DNA of 64,000 nucleotides from Bradyrhizobium diazoefficiens. Lineage in GTDB: Bacteria > Pseudomonadota > Alphaproteobacteria > Rhizobiales > Xanthobacteraceae. The notes under the pieces are model-generated. The model saw nothing but the letters and a program-made list of their open reading frames with translations, made no database searches and was not told the origin of the DNA. Below, in pieces: positions 1-8,209 of this stretch. The stretch is from the NCBI RefSeq assembly GCF_016612535.1, contig NZ_JAENXS010000001.1, positions 1,116,001 to 1,180,000 on the forward strand. Direction: 5' to 3'. A program made the position numbers and the translations under genes. Each line of letters opens with the position of its first letter. Within the stretch, counting starts at the first letter, position 1.

Positions 1-58
1 ACACATCGTGCCCTGCGAGATTTTCCCAAGCGGGGCCCTTCCACGGAGACTTTCGACC

Positions 59-286
59 GTGCTGAACAAGTTCGGCCCCTCGGGCAATGGCGAAGCGCAG
101 GTGCAATATCTCGACGGCGATTTCCGCGTGATCTCGCCGGGGACCTTCGTGCGCTGCGCCATCACCGACACGCGGATCCCGCTCGACGAATTGAAATATT
201 GGAGCGTGGATTTGCAGGAAGCCTACGCCACGCCCGGCGCCGTGCTGCAGCGGCACTTTCCGAACGCGCCAAAGCCGCAGATGTGA
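59..286 (+). CDS. DUF2093 family protein
   Basis: A 75-residue protein read from a GTG preceded by GGAGA; the frame is open back to another GTG at 8 but the added residues do not look like the family. The core YLDGDFRVISPGTFVRCAI followed by IPLDELKYWSVDLQEAY is the signature of DUF2093, a small alphaproteobacterial family of unknown role. In related genomes it commonly sits just after xseA (exonuclease VII large subunit), which would lie upstream of the window; that is recalled, not seen. No signal peptide or membrane segment. Function unknown. Confidence 0.8.
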   Translation: MLNKFGPSGNGEAQVQYLDGDFRVISPGTFVRCAITDTRIPLDELKYWSVDLQEAYATPGAVLQRHFPNAPKPQM

Positions 287-302
287 CGCCTCGTCCTCGC
301 TT

Positions 303-608
303 CTATTGCTGTTCGGCGCCATCCCCGCCCAGGCAAGTCTTGATCGCACTCTTCCGCGCTGCGCCGACGACCTTCTGATCAATCGCCTGCTTCAGGCAAT
401 CGAGCCGCGCCTGCGCCATACAGAGCTGCATCTGGTCGCGCTTGTCCTGCCCCTTCAGACTTTGCGTCGCGCCGAGACACGTCACGCGCTTGGTCGCGGG
501 AACCGGCACCGTGGAGGGAGCCGCGGGAGCCGGCGTCGTTTGTGCAAACACCGGCGCAACAATCAGACACACAAGGCTGGCGGCAATGGCCGCGGAGGGA
601 AATTTCAT
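303..608 (-). CDS. small secreted PsiF-like protein
   Basis: A 101-residue protein with an N-terminal signal peptide (about residues 1-22, hydrophobic core ending AFAQ-type VFAQ), a Pro/Ala-rich linker, then a Cys-containing helical part with two similar motifs, TCLGATQSLKGQDKRDQM and LKQAIDQKVVGAARKSAIKT. The repeated Lys/Gln/Cys pattern resembles PsiF repeats (phosphate-starvation-induced periplasmic protein in E. coli). Periplasmic location is inferred from the signal peptide. It faces DUF2093 convergently. Family assignment is tentative and the role is unknown. Confidence 0.7.
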   Translation of the reverse strand: MKFPSAAIAASLVCLIVAPVFAQTTPAPAAPSTVPVPATKRVTCLGATQSLKGQDKRDQMQLCMAQARLDCLKQAIDQKVVGAARKSAIKTCLGGDGAEQQ

Positions 609-670
609 CGCATTCTCCTGTCTGAAACCGATAGGAGACCTGCGATGAATATCGGCTGAATAGCGATGCC

Positions 671-811
671 GTAGGGTGGGTTAGACCAGCGGATTGCGCG
701 AAGCGCAGTCCGCTAGGCGTAACCCACCATGCTTCAGCGAATGCGGGACGAAGTTGGTGGGTTACGCCCGGCAATTGCGCTTCGCGCAGTCGCAGGGCTA
801 ACCCACCCTAC
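671..811. repeat. nested palindromic intergenic repeat (GTAGGGTGGGTTAG family), full copy
   Basis: Outer arms GTAGGGTGGGTTAG (671-684) and CTAACCCACCCTAC (798-811) are perfect reverse complements. Inside them GGCGTAACCCACCA (716-729) and TGGTGGGTTACGCC (755-768) form a second perfect pair. A partial copy of the same family lies at 7180-7275. It ends just before the lpxK stop codon. No coding capacity. Repeats of this sequence are familiar from Bradyrhizobium intergenic regions. Confidence 0.85.
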
Positions 812-815
812 GAGA

Positions 816-1832
816 TCATCGCGCGCTGAATCGCCGCTCGCGCGCCTTGTAGAGATGGTCGCTGATGACGCGGCGGAGCGTGGCGGGATCGTCGAATTCG
901 AGCTGGACCGCGAACGGCACGATGCCATCCAGCACGCCCTCGCGACCGCGCAGGCGCGCGAGGTCTTTCTCCGTCGTCACCAGCATGAGCTGCTCGCGCC
1001 GGGCATCAGCAGCGAGCGCGGCGAGCTCGTCGCGCGAGAACATGTGATGGTCTGCGAAGGGCCGCGTGCGCGCGACCTCGATGCCGCTGGCCCGCAGCGT
1101 GCGAAAGAAGCGCTCGGGATCACCGATGCCGGCGAAGGCGAAAACGGGCTTGCCGAAGAGTTGCGCGACCGAGGCTGGATCCGGTTTCAGGCGCGCGCGC
1201 AGCACCGGCTTGTCGCGCCTGGCAAGCTCGGCGGCGACATCGTCCGCGGCGTGGCCGTCGCCGATCAGCACCAGCGCGTCGGTGCGCGAAAGCTGCGCCT
1301 TCAACGGTGCGCGCAGCGGGCCTGCCGGAAACACCTTGCCGTTGCCGAGACCACGCTCGCTGTCGATCACGATCAGCGAGGCGTCCTTCATGAGGTGCGG
1401 GTTCTGGAAGCCGTCATCCATCAGGATCACGGTGGCGCCTTGCGACTTGGCCAGCGCGACGCCTTCGACGCGATCGCGTGCCACCACGACCGGCACGTCG
1501 CGCACCATCATCAGGGGTTCGTCGCCGACATCGGCTGCGGTGTGGCGCGCGCGATCGACCATCACCGGGCCCTGCAGGCGTCCGCCATACCCGCGGCTAA
1601 GCACCACCGGCGTCTCGCCGAGTTCGCGCAAGAGCCTGGTCAGCGCCAGCACGGTCGGCGTCTTGCCGGCGCCGCCGACATGATAATTGCCGACACAGAG
1701 CACGGGGATGCCGGCGTCAAAACCACTGCGCGCCATGCGGCGTGCGGCGATGGCGCCATAGAGCGCGCCCAATGGGCTGAGGAGATGCGACTTCGGGGAA
1801 CGCGGCCGGTACCAGAAGGCCGGCTCACGCAT
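816..1832 (-). CDS. lpxK: tetraacyldisaccharide 4'-kinase
   Basis: Phosphorylates the 4' position of the lipid A disaccharide precursor at the inner face of the cytoplasmic membrane. The 338-residue product has the family length, opens MREPAFWYRP with a short hydrophobic anchor, and carries the P-loop CVGNYHVGGAGKTP (about 46-59), LSRGYGG, DVGDEPLM and MDDGFQNP, all LpxK landmarks. Its ATG overlaps the end of waaA by 8 bases, so the two are translationally coupled. Position in a lipid A / Kdo block supports the call. No anomalies. Confidence 0.96.
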   Translation of the reverse strand: MREPAFWYRPRSPKSHLLSPLGALYGAIAARRMARSGFDAGIPVLCVGNYHVGGAGKTPTVLALTRLLRELGETPVVLSRGYGGRLQGPVMVDRARHTAADVGDEPLMMVRDVPVVVARDRVEGVALAKSQGATVILMDDGFQNPHLMKDASLIVIDSERGLGNGKVFPAGPLRAPLKAQLSRTDALVLIGDGHAADDVAAELARRDKPVLRARLKPDPASVAQLFGKPVFAFAGIGDPERFFRTLRASGIEVARTRPFADHHMFSRDELAALAADARREQLMLVTTEKDLARLRGREGVLDGIVPFAVQLEFDDPATLRRVISDHLYKARERRFSAR

Positions 1833-3153
1833 TGGCGGCTCCCATCTCGATCCGCAACTGCATCAGATACGGTTCGAGCGCCGTCATGGTGCGATCGAGC
1901 GCGCCGCCGAGCTGCGCGACCACATTGGTGCCTGCACGCTGCATCTTGTCGCGCACGGTCGGCTCGGCCAGCAACAGGCCGAGCTGCTTGACCAGCGCCT
2001 CCGGCGTGTCGGCCCGGCGCGCGCCGCCGCTGCCATCGAGCGCCTCGTAGACATCGGCGAAATTGAAGACGTGCGGACCATGGACGATGCCCGCGCCCAG
2101 CTTGATCGCCTCGATCGGATTCTGTCCGCCATGGCGGATCAGTGACCCACCCATGAACACGATCGGCGAGAGGCGGTAGAACAGGCCAAGCTCGCCCATG
2201 GTGTCGGCGACATAGATATCGGTGGTGGCCGAGAGCGGCTCATCGCGCGAGCGCAATGCGGGCTTCAGGCCGGACGCCGTGATCAAGCCTGATATCGAGG
2301 AGCCGCGATCGGGATGCCGCGGCACGATCACGGTCAGCAGCTGCGGGAAGAAACCGACGAGGTTGCGATGCGCGGCGACCAGCATCTCGTCCTCGCCCGG
2401 ATGGGTCGAGGCTGCGACGATGATGGGGCGCCCGCGCGTCATCGCCATCAGCCGCTCGAGCTTTGCGGGATCGGCCGGCGGCGCCGGCACGTCGAGCTTG
2501 AGATTGCCTGTGGCGACGACGTCGCGGCCGCCGAGCGCAGAGAAACGTTCGGCATCGGTCTTCGACTGCGCAAGGCAGATGTCGAAGCGCGACAGCAGCG
2601 CCGAGATGGTGCCGTGCATCCGGCGCCAGCGCGGGAAGGAGCGCGGCGACATCCGCCCGTTGATCAGCACCATCGGCACGCGACGTGCGGCGCCGGCCAG
2701 GATCAGGTTCGGCCACAGGTCGGATTCGATGAACAGCGCCAGCGACGGCTTCCAATGGTCGAGGAAGCGCGCGACGTAGCGGGGGGAATCATATGGCACG
2801 TATTGATGGATGACGTCGGGCGGGAAACGCTTGGCCACGACGGCCGCGGAGGTGACGGTGCCCGAGGTGAGCAGGATGCGCAGGTTGAGATCGCGCAAGC
2901 GCTCGATCAGCGCCGCCGCCGCCAGCACCTCGCCGACGCTGGCGCCGTGGATCCAGACCAGCGGGCCATGCGGCCGCACGTCCTGCGACAGGCCCCGCCG
3001 CTCGCCGACGCGCGCGGGATCTTCCTTGCCCTGCTTCAGCCGCCGCTTGATCAGCGCAGGCGCGAGCGGCACCAGGCCGGAGGCCAGCCGCTGGTACATG
3101 CGTAGCGTCATTGGCAGCGTCATTGGCCGATTCTTGGGACGCGAGCTAGCCAT
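1825..3153 (-). CDS. waaA: 3-deoxy-D-manno-octulosonic acid (Kdo) transferase
   Basis: Adds Kdo from CMP-Kdo to lipid A precursor (GT30, inner membrane). Visible family motifs: GKEDPARVGERRG near the N-terminus, VWIHGASVGE with the conserved catalytic-type Glu, LFIESDLWPN, LINGRMSPRSF, STHPGEDE, PRHPDRG and FMGGSL...HGGQNPIEA in the C-terminal half. The chosen ATG overlaps the stop of the acyltransferase gene by 8 bases; downstream ATGs at 3123 and 3111 would give the more typical MTLRMYQ start and cannot be excluded. The frame is open to 3183. About 440 residues, normal for the family. Confidence 0.95.
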   Translation of the reverse strand: MASSRPKNRPMTLPMTLRMYQRLASGLVPLAPALIKRRLKQGKEDPARVGERRGLSQDVRPHGPLVWIHGASVGEVLAAAALIERLRDLNLRILLTSGTVTSAAVVAKRFPPDVIHQYVPYDSPRYVARFLDHWKPSLALFIESDLWPNLILAGAARRVPMVLINGRMSPRSFPRWRRMHGTISALLSRFDICLAQSKTDAERFSALGGRDVVATGNLKLDVPAPPADPAKLERLMAMTRGRPIIVAASTHPGEDEMLVAAHRNLVGFFPQLLTVIVPRHPDRGSSISGLITASGLKPALRSRDEPLSATTDIYVADTMGELGLFYRLSPIVFMGGSLIRHGGQNPIEAIKLGAGIVHGPHVFNFADVYEALDGSGGARRADTPEALVKQLGLLLAEPTVRDKMQRAGTNVVAQLGGALDRTMTALEPYLMQLRIEMGAANA

Positions 3154-3859
3154 CTGCAGGTCCCGGGCGGCCGAGTTGCGCATAGGCGCGGCGGGTGGCC
3201 TCGTTCAGCGTATCTTCCAGCTCCAGCCGCAGTGCTTCCATGGTGGCGGCATCGGCATCGCTCGGCACGTGGATTTCCTTGATGCCGACCAATGCACCCC
3301 GCCCGAATGGCAGATTGATGGTGGTGCGGTCCCAGTTCTTGAGCCGGATGAAGCGGCTGGTCGCCATCGCGAAAGGCATGATCGGTCGCCCCGATTCCCG
3401 TGCCAGCATGATGATGCCGAGGCCGGCCACGCGCGAGCGCTTGGGAACATCGGCGGTCAGCGCGACATTACAACCGTCCTGGAGCGTGTACACCATTTCC
3501 CTGAAGGCGCCGACCCCGCCCTTGCGATGGAACGCGCCGCCGTGATCCCCGGACCCGCGAATCAGGCCGATGCCGAGCCGCTCGACGGCGATCGCATTGA
3601 ACTCGCCGTCGCGATGCCGGGAGATCAGGACCTTGGCCTTGTAAGAGTCCTTGTTCTTGATGAAGGGGGTGAGGAAATGCTGGCCGTGCCAGAAGGCGAA
3701 GATCGCCGGGATCTGCGGTTCGACGATGTCATAGACGTCGGGCGGATCGAACGTGAATGTGTTGGTCCGCCAGACCAGACGCAGATATTCGGCCGCCAGG
3801 AAACCGACGGCACGCTGAAACCAGCTGCTCCGCAGCGTGTTGCGAAGCAGTTTTTTCAA
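3146..3859 (-). CDS. DUF374 / LpxL-like lysophospholipid acyltransferase
   Basis: A 237-residue protein with IPAIFAFWHGQHF, LISRHRDGEFNA and GIGLIRGSGDHGG, where an acyltransferase-type H-x5-D motif appears as HRDGEFNAIAVERLG and WHGQ marks DUF374. It probably acylates a lipid A or related glycolipid intermediate at the inner membrane; substrate unknown. The only in-frame start at the expected place is TTG at 3859, which overlaps the DUF4170 stop as TTGA, a coupling arrangement like ATGA. In many Rhizobiales this gene sits between waaA and DUF4170, as here. Confidence 0.85.
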   Translation of the reverse strand: MKKLLRNTLRSSWFQRAVGFLAAEYLRLVWRTNTFTFDPPDVYDIVEPQIPAIFAFWHGQHFLTPFIKNKDSYKAKVLISRHRDGEFNAIAVERLGIGLIRGSGDHGGAFHRKGGVGAFREMVYTLQDGCNVALTADVPKRSRVAGLGIIMLARESGRPIMPFAMATSRFIRLKNWDRTTINLPFGRGALVGIKEIHVPSDADAATMEALRLELEDTLNEATRRAYAQLGRPGPADG

Positions 3860-4098
3860 CGTGCCGGTTCTTGATTCGGGTCGAGCAGCCGGTGGAGATG
3901 GACGATGAAATAGCGCATCTGCGCATTGTCGACCGTGCTCTGCGCCTTGGCGCGCCAGGCGACGTGAGCGGCCGCATAGTTCGGATAGAGGCCGACGATT
4001 TCGACGTCGTCGAGATTCTTGAAGGTATTGTGCTCGAGATCGAGCAGCTCACCGCCAATGACGAGATGAAGCAGTTGTTGCGGGGCACTATCTGGCAT
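3856..4098 (-). CDS. DUF4170 family protein
   Basis: An 80-residue cytoplasmic protein. Start at an ATG with AGGAA eight bases upstream; the frame runs on to a TTG at 4143 that lacks support. Contains LHLVIGGELLDLEHNTFKN and VGLYPNYAAAHVAWRAKAQ plus RYFIVHLHRLLDP, matching the DUF4170 family (a compact alpha/beta fold) found in alphaproteobacterial lipid A operons. No enzymatic motif. The operon position suggests an accessory part in envelope lipid biosynthesis, but this is inference only. Confidence 0.85.
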   Translation of the reverse strand: MPDSAPQQLLHLVIGGELLDLEHNTFKNLDDVEIVGLYPNYAAAHVAWRAKAQSTVDNAQMRYFIVHLHRLLDPNQEPAR

Positions 4099-4158
4099 GG
4101 GTTCGGTTCCTAACGGGCTGCCCGGCAAAGCAGTGTTCGACAAGCACGACGACAGCGC

Positions 4159-4974
4159 TCAGGCCAAGGGACGGTTTCGAAAATGCGCGACAATGCTCGC
4201 ATGACGATCGCGTCCCGCTGCCACCAGCACCCCGTGCGTCACTTCCCGACGATTATAGAGGATGGGATCTCCGGAGAGGTCGCTCATCCTACCATCCGCT
4301 TCCTGCACGATCAAATCGGCCGCCGCAAGGTCCCAATCGTGGCTGTTGCCGCCCGCAAAAGCCGCATCCAGCCCGCCATGGGCGACCCGGCAGAGCCGGA
4401 GCGCAAGCGAACCGATTCGCGGATGCAGCTTGATCTCGCCGCCGGTAGCGTTGAGCCGCTCGACCATCGGCTTCGGGCCGGCGACCTGGGCGAAGTCGAG
4501 CGCGGTCCCCGGCGCCGCCCGCACGGCTGCGCCGTTGAGGGTCGTGCCTTGGCCGCGGGCGGCGAAGAAGAACTCGCCGGTAACAGGCGCGAACACCGCG
4601 GCAAGCACGGGCGAGGCGTCCTCAACCAGCGCCACACTGACGCACCATTCGTCATGGCCGCCCAGATAATTGCGCGTGCCGTCGATGGGATCGACCACCC
4701 AGGTCAGCCGCCGGGACAGCCGCGTGGAATCATCGGCGCTCTCCTCCGAGAGCCAGCCATAATCCGGCGTGGCGCCGCGCAGCCGTGCTTCCAGCAGATC
4801 GTTGACGGCGATGTCGGCTTCCGAGACCGGCGAGGACGCGCCCTTGGTCCATGTCTTCAGCTCGGTGCGGAACATCGACTTTGCGAGCGCGCCCGCGTCC
4901 CGCACCGTGTCTTGCAGCAGCGAAGCGTCGCGCGTCAGGATGGTTTCGAAGAAGCGCGCGTCAACGTCCGCCAA
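4159..4974 (-). CDS. inositol monophosphatase family / CysQ-like 3'(2'),5'-bisphosphate nucleotidase
   Basis: Li-sensitive, Mg-dependent phosphatase fold. Metal-binding motifs are intact: WLSEESADD, WVVDPIDGTRNY (DPIDGT) and NSHDWDLAAADLIV. 271 residues, the usual size. The start is a TTG preceded by GAGGG eight bases upstream, overlapping the end of the PmbA gene by 14 bases; no better start is present. The substrate could be inositol monophosphate, 3'-phosphoadenosine 5'-phosphate or another sugar phosphate; the motifs do not decide. The operon links it with lipid A genes, so a role on an envelope precursor is possible. Confidence 0.85.
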   Translation of the reverse strand: MADVDARFFETILTRDASLLQDTVRDAGALAKSMFRTELKTWTKGASSPVSEADIAVNDLLEARLRGATPDYGWLSEESADDSTRLSRRLTWVVDPIDGTRNYLGGHDEWCVSVALVEDASPVLAAVFAPVTGEFFFAARGQGTTLNGAAVRAAPGTALDFAQVAGPKPMVERLNATGGEIKLHPRIGSLALRLCRVAHGGLDAAFAGGNSHDWDLAAADLIVQEADGRMSDLSGDPILYNRREVTHGVLVAAGRDRHASIVAHFRNRPLA

Positions 4975-6364
4975 GCGTCAAACCCTCGATACGCACCGTC
5001 GGCGCATTAATGCCGTAGCGGAACTCGAGATTGTTGGCCGGCTGCATCGACTTGAAGATCTCGAACAGATGGCCCGCGATCGTGACCTCGCTCACGGCAT
5101 AGGTGAGCTCGCCATTTTCGATCCAGAAGCCGGAGGCGCCGCGGCTGTAATCGCCGGTGACGCCGTTGACGCCGGAGCCGATCAGGTCGGTGATATAGAA
5201 GCCCTGCTTGATGTCGGCGATCAGTTCGGCCGGCGTTGGCGTGCCGGGCTCGAGGTGCAGATTGTAGGGCCCCGGCGACGGCGAGGACGAGACGCCGCGA
5301 TGGGCGTGGCCGGTGGTGGTGAGGCCGAGCTCGCGCGCGGTGGCGCAATCGAGCAGCCACGTCGTCAACACGCCCTCGTCGATCAGCGCCATCTTCTTCA
5401 CCGCGACGCCCTCGGCGTCGAAGGTCTGCGAGCGCAGGCCGCGCTTGCGCAGGGGATCGTCGATGATGCGGATGTTTTTCGCAAACAGCTGCTGGCCGAG
5501 CTTGTCCTTCAGGAAGCTGGTCTTGCGCGCGATCGAGGCGCCGTTGATGGCGCCGACGACATGGCCGACCAGCGAGCCCGCCACGCGCGGATCGAACACG
5601 ACCGGCACCTTGCAGGTCTCGACCTTGCGCGGATTGGCGCGCGCCACGGTGCGCTCGCCGGCGGAGCGGCCGACAATCTCCGGAGACAGCAGATCCGCAC
5701 CATGCGGCGCCGAGGTGAAATCGTAGTCGCGCTCCATGCCGGTGCCTTCGCCGACGATCGCGGTCGCCGAGATGCCCTGGCTGGAACGCAGATAAGAACC
5801 GTGGAAGCCCGTGCTGGTCACCAGCACCATGCCGCCCATGCCGGCGGAGGCGGAAGCGCCGCCGGATTTCGACACGCCCTTCACGCCGAGCGCCGCAGCC
5901 TCCGCTTCGAGCGCGCGACGCTCGAGCTCGGACGTGGCGGGCACATCGGGATCGAGCAGATCGAGATCGGGGAAGTCGCGCGCGAGCAGCGCGGGATCGG
6001 CGAGGCCGACATATTTGTCGTCGGGCGCGACGCGCGCCATCGCCACCGCGCGCTCGGCAAGCTTGGTCACGGCATCGCCGCTGGCGTCGTTGGTCGAGAC
6101 CACCGCCTGGCGCCGGCCGACCAGAACGCGCAGGCCCACATCGTCGCCCTCGGACCGCTCGGATTCCTCGACGCGGCCGTCACGCACCTCGACGCCCTGC
6201 GAGATGCCGCGCACCGCGACCGCATCGGCCGCATCGGCGCCGGCACGCTTGGCCGCCTCCACCAGCCGCTGAGCGAGATCCGAGAGCGCGGACTGATCGA
6301 ACAGGTCGCGATTGGCTTTGGACGAATCCTGGGGCGAAAGCGTCGAGCTTGGTGAAGGGTTCAC
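4961..6364 (-). CDS. TldD/PmbA family metalloprotease subunit (TldE-like)
   Basis: 467 residues from a GTG with AGGA eight bases upstream; the frame extends to a TTG at 6448 without support. TldE/PmbA is the partner of TldD in the protease that matures microcin and degrades antitoxins in E. coli. Visible: QGVEVRDGRVEESERSEGDD near the N-terminus and LIGSGVNGVTGDYSRGASGF at the C-terminal end, typical PmbA segments; the TldD zinc motif HExxH is not present, consistent with the non-catalytic partner. No tldD is in this window. First gene of the envelope operon. Confidence 0.92.
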   Translation of the reverse strand: MNPSPSSTLSPQDSSKANRDLFDQSALSDLAQRLVEAAKRAGADAADAVAVRGISQGVEVRDGRVEESERSEGDDVGLRVLVGRRQAVVSTNDASGDAVTKLAERAVAMARVAPDDKYVGLADPALLARDFPDLDLLDPDVPATSELERRALEAEAAALGVKGVSKSGGASASAGMGGMVLVTSTGFHGSYLRSSQGISATAIVGEGTGMERDYDFTSAPHGADLLSPEIVGRSAGERTVARANPRKVETCKVPVVFDPRVAGSLVGHVVGAINGASIARKTSFLKDKLGQQLFAKNIRIIDDPLRKRGLRSQTFDAEGVAVKKMALIDEGVLTTWLLDCATARELGLTTTGHAHRGVSSSPSPGPYNLHLEPGTPTPAELIADIKQGFYITDLIGSGVNGVTGDYSRGASGFWIENGELTYAVSEVTIAGHLFEIFKSMQPANNLEFRYGINAPTVRIEGLTLGGR

Positions 6365-6643
6365 AAACGAAATCCTGTTGGGGCGCGGGAGGTTTCGGGG
6401 CGAGACGGGCCCTGAGCACCAGATGTGCCCAAATGGTGCGGACTTCAAGCGTATTCAACCCGCAAAAAGCTCAGATTCGCGGCTCTCACGCAACGTCCCG
6501 TCAATCATGCGCGCCAAGGTCTTGTCAATCATGGCGGGCGGTGACGCTGGGTTAACCAGCCTTTTTAAGCGGTTTCGGAAGCGGGCCGCGCTAAGGTCCT
6601 CGCATCGACCGGGAACATAATCCTGGCGGGGAGAACGAAAGCC

Positions 6644-7162
6644 GTGAGGCGTCAAACAGCAACATGCGGGGCCAACCCCGCCGGGTCGAGCCGCTCTCTG
6701 CGGCTCGACCCTCTTTCCCTTCCGGTCCGCTTCGATGCGCATGACCCGCGCGCCGACGGCTACACCAGGCAAATCGAGCTTCATCGCGAACGCGTGGTGC
6801 TGCGCCGTGCCGTTCGCGGCATGCAGATGGCGATCAACGTCCGCGTCAGCGACTTCACCGGCGTCGCGTTGCGCGGCAATGACGAGGCGCAGACCCTCGT
6901 CCTGGTCCATCGCGATCCCTCGCTCTCCGTGCCGCTGCTGGTCAGCGCCGATGGCGACGAACTCACTGAAGCCTGGGCGATCTGGAGCGACCTCTTCGCG
7001 CTGCCGCAGCTCGACGAAGGCGCGCGGAAGCCCGCGGCCCGCCGTCGACGCGCCAACGCGATCCGCGCCCGCCGTCCGAAATTCCTGATGCGCCGTCGCA
7101 CCGCCATGGCGCGCGAGCTGCCCGTCCATCGCGCCGAACGCGAGATCATCGCGCGGCACTGA
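6644..7162 (+). CDS. DUF6101 family protein
   Basis: 172 residues from a GTG, with GGGGAG eleven bases upstream. The central part contains VRFDAHDPRADG, ELHRERVVLRRAVRGM and a conserved GVALRG, and the C-terminus is a run of Arg-rich segments (RRRRANAIRARRPKFL, RRRTAMARE). It matches what I recall as DUF6101, a family found mainly in Bradyrhizobium and relatives. No signal peptide, membrane segment or enzymatic motif; the basic tail could bind nucleic acid. It is divergently oriented from PmbA and function is unknown. Confidence 0.75.
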   Translation: MRRQTATCGANPAGSSRSLRLDPLSLPVRFDAHDPRADGYTRQIELHRERVVLRRAVRGMQMAINVRVSDFTGVALRGNDEAQTLVLVHRDPSLSVPLLVSADGDELTEAWAIWSDLFALPQLDEGARKPAARRRRANAIRARRPKFLMRRRTAMARELPVHRAEREIIARH

Positions 7163-7179
7163 ACGGCAATCACGGTGCC

Positions 7180-7275
7180 GTAGGGTGGGTTAGCCGCAGG
7201 CGTAACCCACCACTGTCTATCTTCACGAAACAACGAGGTGGGTTACGCCGAGCAGATGCCCTTCGTGCATCTGCA
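7180..7275. repeat. partial copy of the GTAGGGTGGGTTAG palindromic repeat
   Basis: Starts with GTAGGGTGGGTTAG (7180-7193), followed by GGCGTAACCCACCA (7199-7212) and its reverse-complement arm GGTGGGTTACGCC (7237-7249). The far outer arm present in the full copy at 671-811 is missing; instead there is a short GCAGATGC/GCATCTGC hairpin at about 7252-7274 reaching the ubiA stop. Located between convergent genes, where such hairpins could act as a terminator. Confidence 0.8.
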
Positions 7276-7276
7276 G

Positions 7277-8209
7277 TTACGCGGCCCGCATCACCGCGTC
7301 GGTTAGCAATCCCGCAAACAGCAGCAGGCCCGCATCGCGGTTCGAATAGAACAGCCGCTTGCAGAGCAAGGGGTCGCTGATATTCAAGCGCACAATCTGC
7401 GACGCCAGATGCATCGCGAAGGCCGCAAGCCCGATCCACGCCGGCCAGCGCGCATCGCCTGACGCCAGCGCGACGCCGATCAGCATCACGGAAAGACCAT
7501 AGAACAGGATCAGCGCCTGGTGCGTATGTGCGCCGAACAGGCGCGCGGTGGATTTGATGCCGATCAGCGCATCGTCCTCGGCGTCCTGATGCGCGTAAAT
7601 CGTGTCATAGCCGATCACCCACGAAATCGCGCCGGCATAGAGCACCAGCGCGGTGACGTCGATGTGCCCGAAGGTGACGGCGAAACCCATCAAGGCGCCC
7701 CAGGAGAAGGCCAGCCCGAGCACGATCTGCGGCCACCAGGTGATGCGCTTCATGAAGGGATAGATCGCAACGATCAGAAGCGAAGCGACGCCTGTCAAGA
7801 TCGCGAAGCGGTTGAACTGCAGCAGCACCACGAGCCCGATCAGCGCCTGCGCGACCAGGAAGGCCAGCGCCTGCCTGGTGGTCACCTGCCCCGACGGCAG
7901 TGGCCGCGAACGGGTGCGCTCCACCTTGTCGTCGAGGTCACGATCGGTGATGTCGTTCCAGGTGCAGCCGGCGCCGCGCATCACGAAGGCACCGATGAAG
8001 AACAGCACGATGACGAGTGGCAGGCGGTAGACGTCATGCGCCATGCCAGCGGCGAGCGCTGCCGACCACAAGCACGGCATCAGCAGCAGCCAGGAACCGA
8101 TCGGACGGTCGAAGCGGGACAGGCGCAAATATGGCCGCGCCCATGGCGGCGCGAGCGTATCGACCCAGTTGCCGGTGGAATCGGCAACGCGGGCGGATGT
8201 ATCGCTCAT
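7277..8209 (-). CDS. ubiA: 4-hydroxybenzoate polyprenyltransferase
   Basis: Integral membrane enzyme that prenylates 4-hydroxybenzoate in ubiquinone synthesis. 310 residues with about eight hydrophobic segments. The first Asp-rich motif is NDITDRDLDDKVERT with the family's RPLPSG after it; the second is GYDTIYAHQDAEDD, and RLFG lies just beyond. The N-terminal PYLRLSRFDRPIGSWLLL is typical. The start ATG overlaps the stop of the upstream secreted-protein gene by four bases. No oddities. Confidence 0.96.
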   Translation of the reverse strand: MSDTSARVADSTGNWVDTLAPPWARPYLRLSRFDRPIGSWLLLMPCLWSAALAAGMAHDVYRLPLVIVLFFIGAFVMRGAGCTWNDITDRDLDDKVERTRSRPLPSGQVTTRQALAFLVAQALIGLVVLLQFNRFAILTGVASLLIVAIYPFMKRITWWPQIVLGLAFSWGALMGFAVTFGHIDVTALVLYAGAISWVIGYDTIYAHQDAEDDALIGIKSTARLFGAHTHQALILFYGLSVMLIGVALASGDARWPAWIGLAAFAMHLASQIVRLNISDPLLCKRLFYSNRDAGLLLFAGLLTDAVMRAA

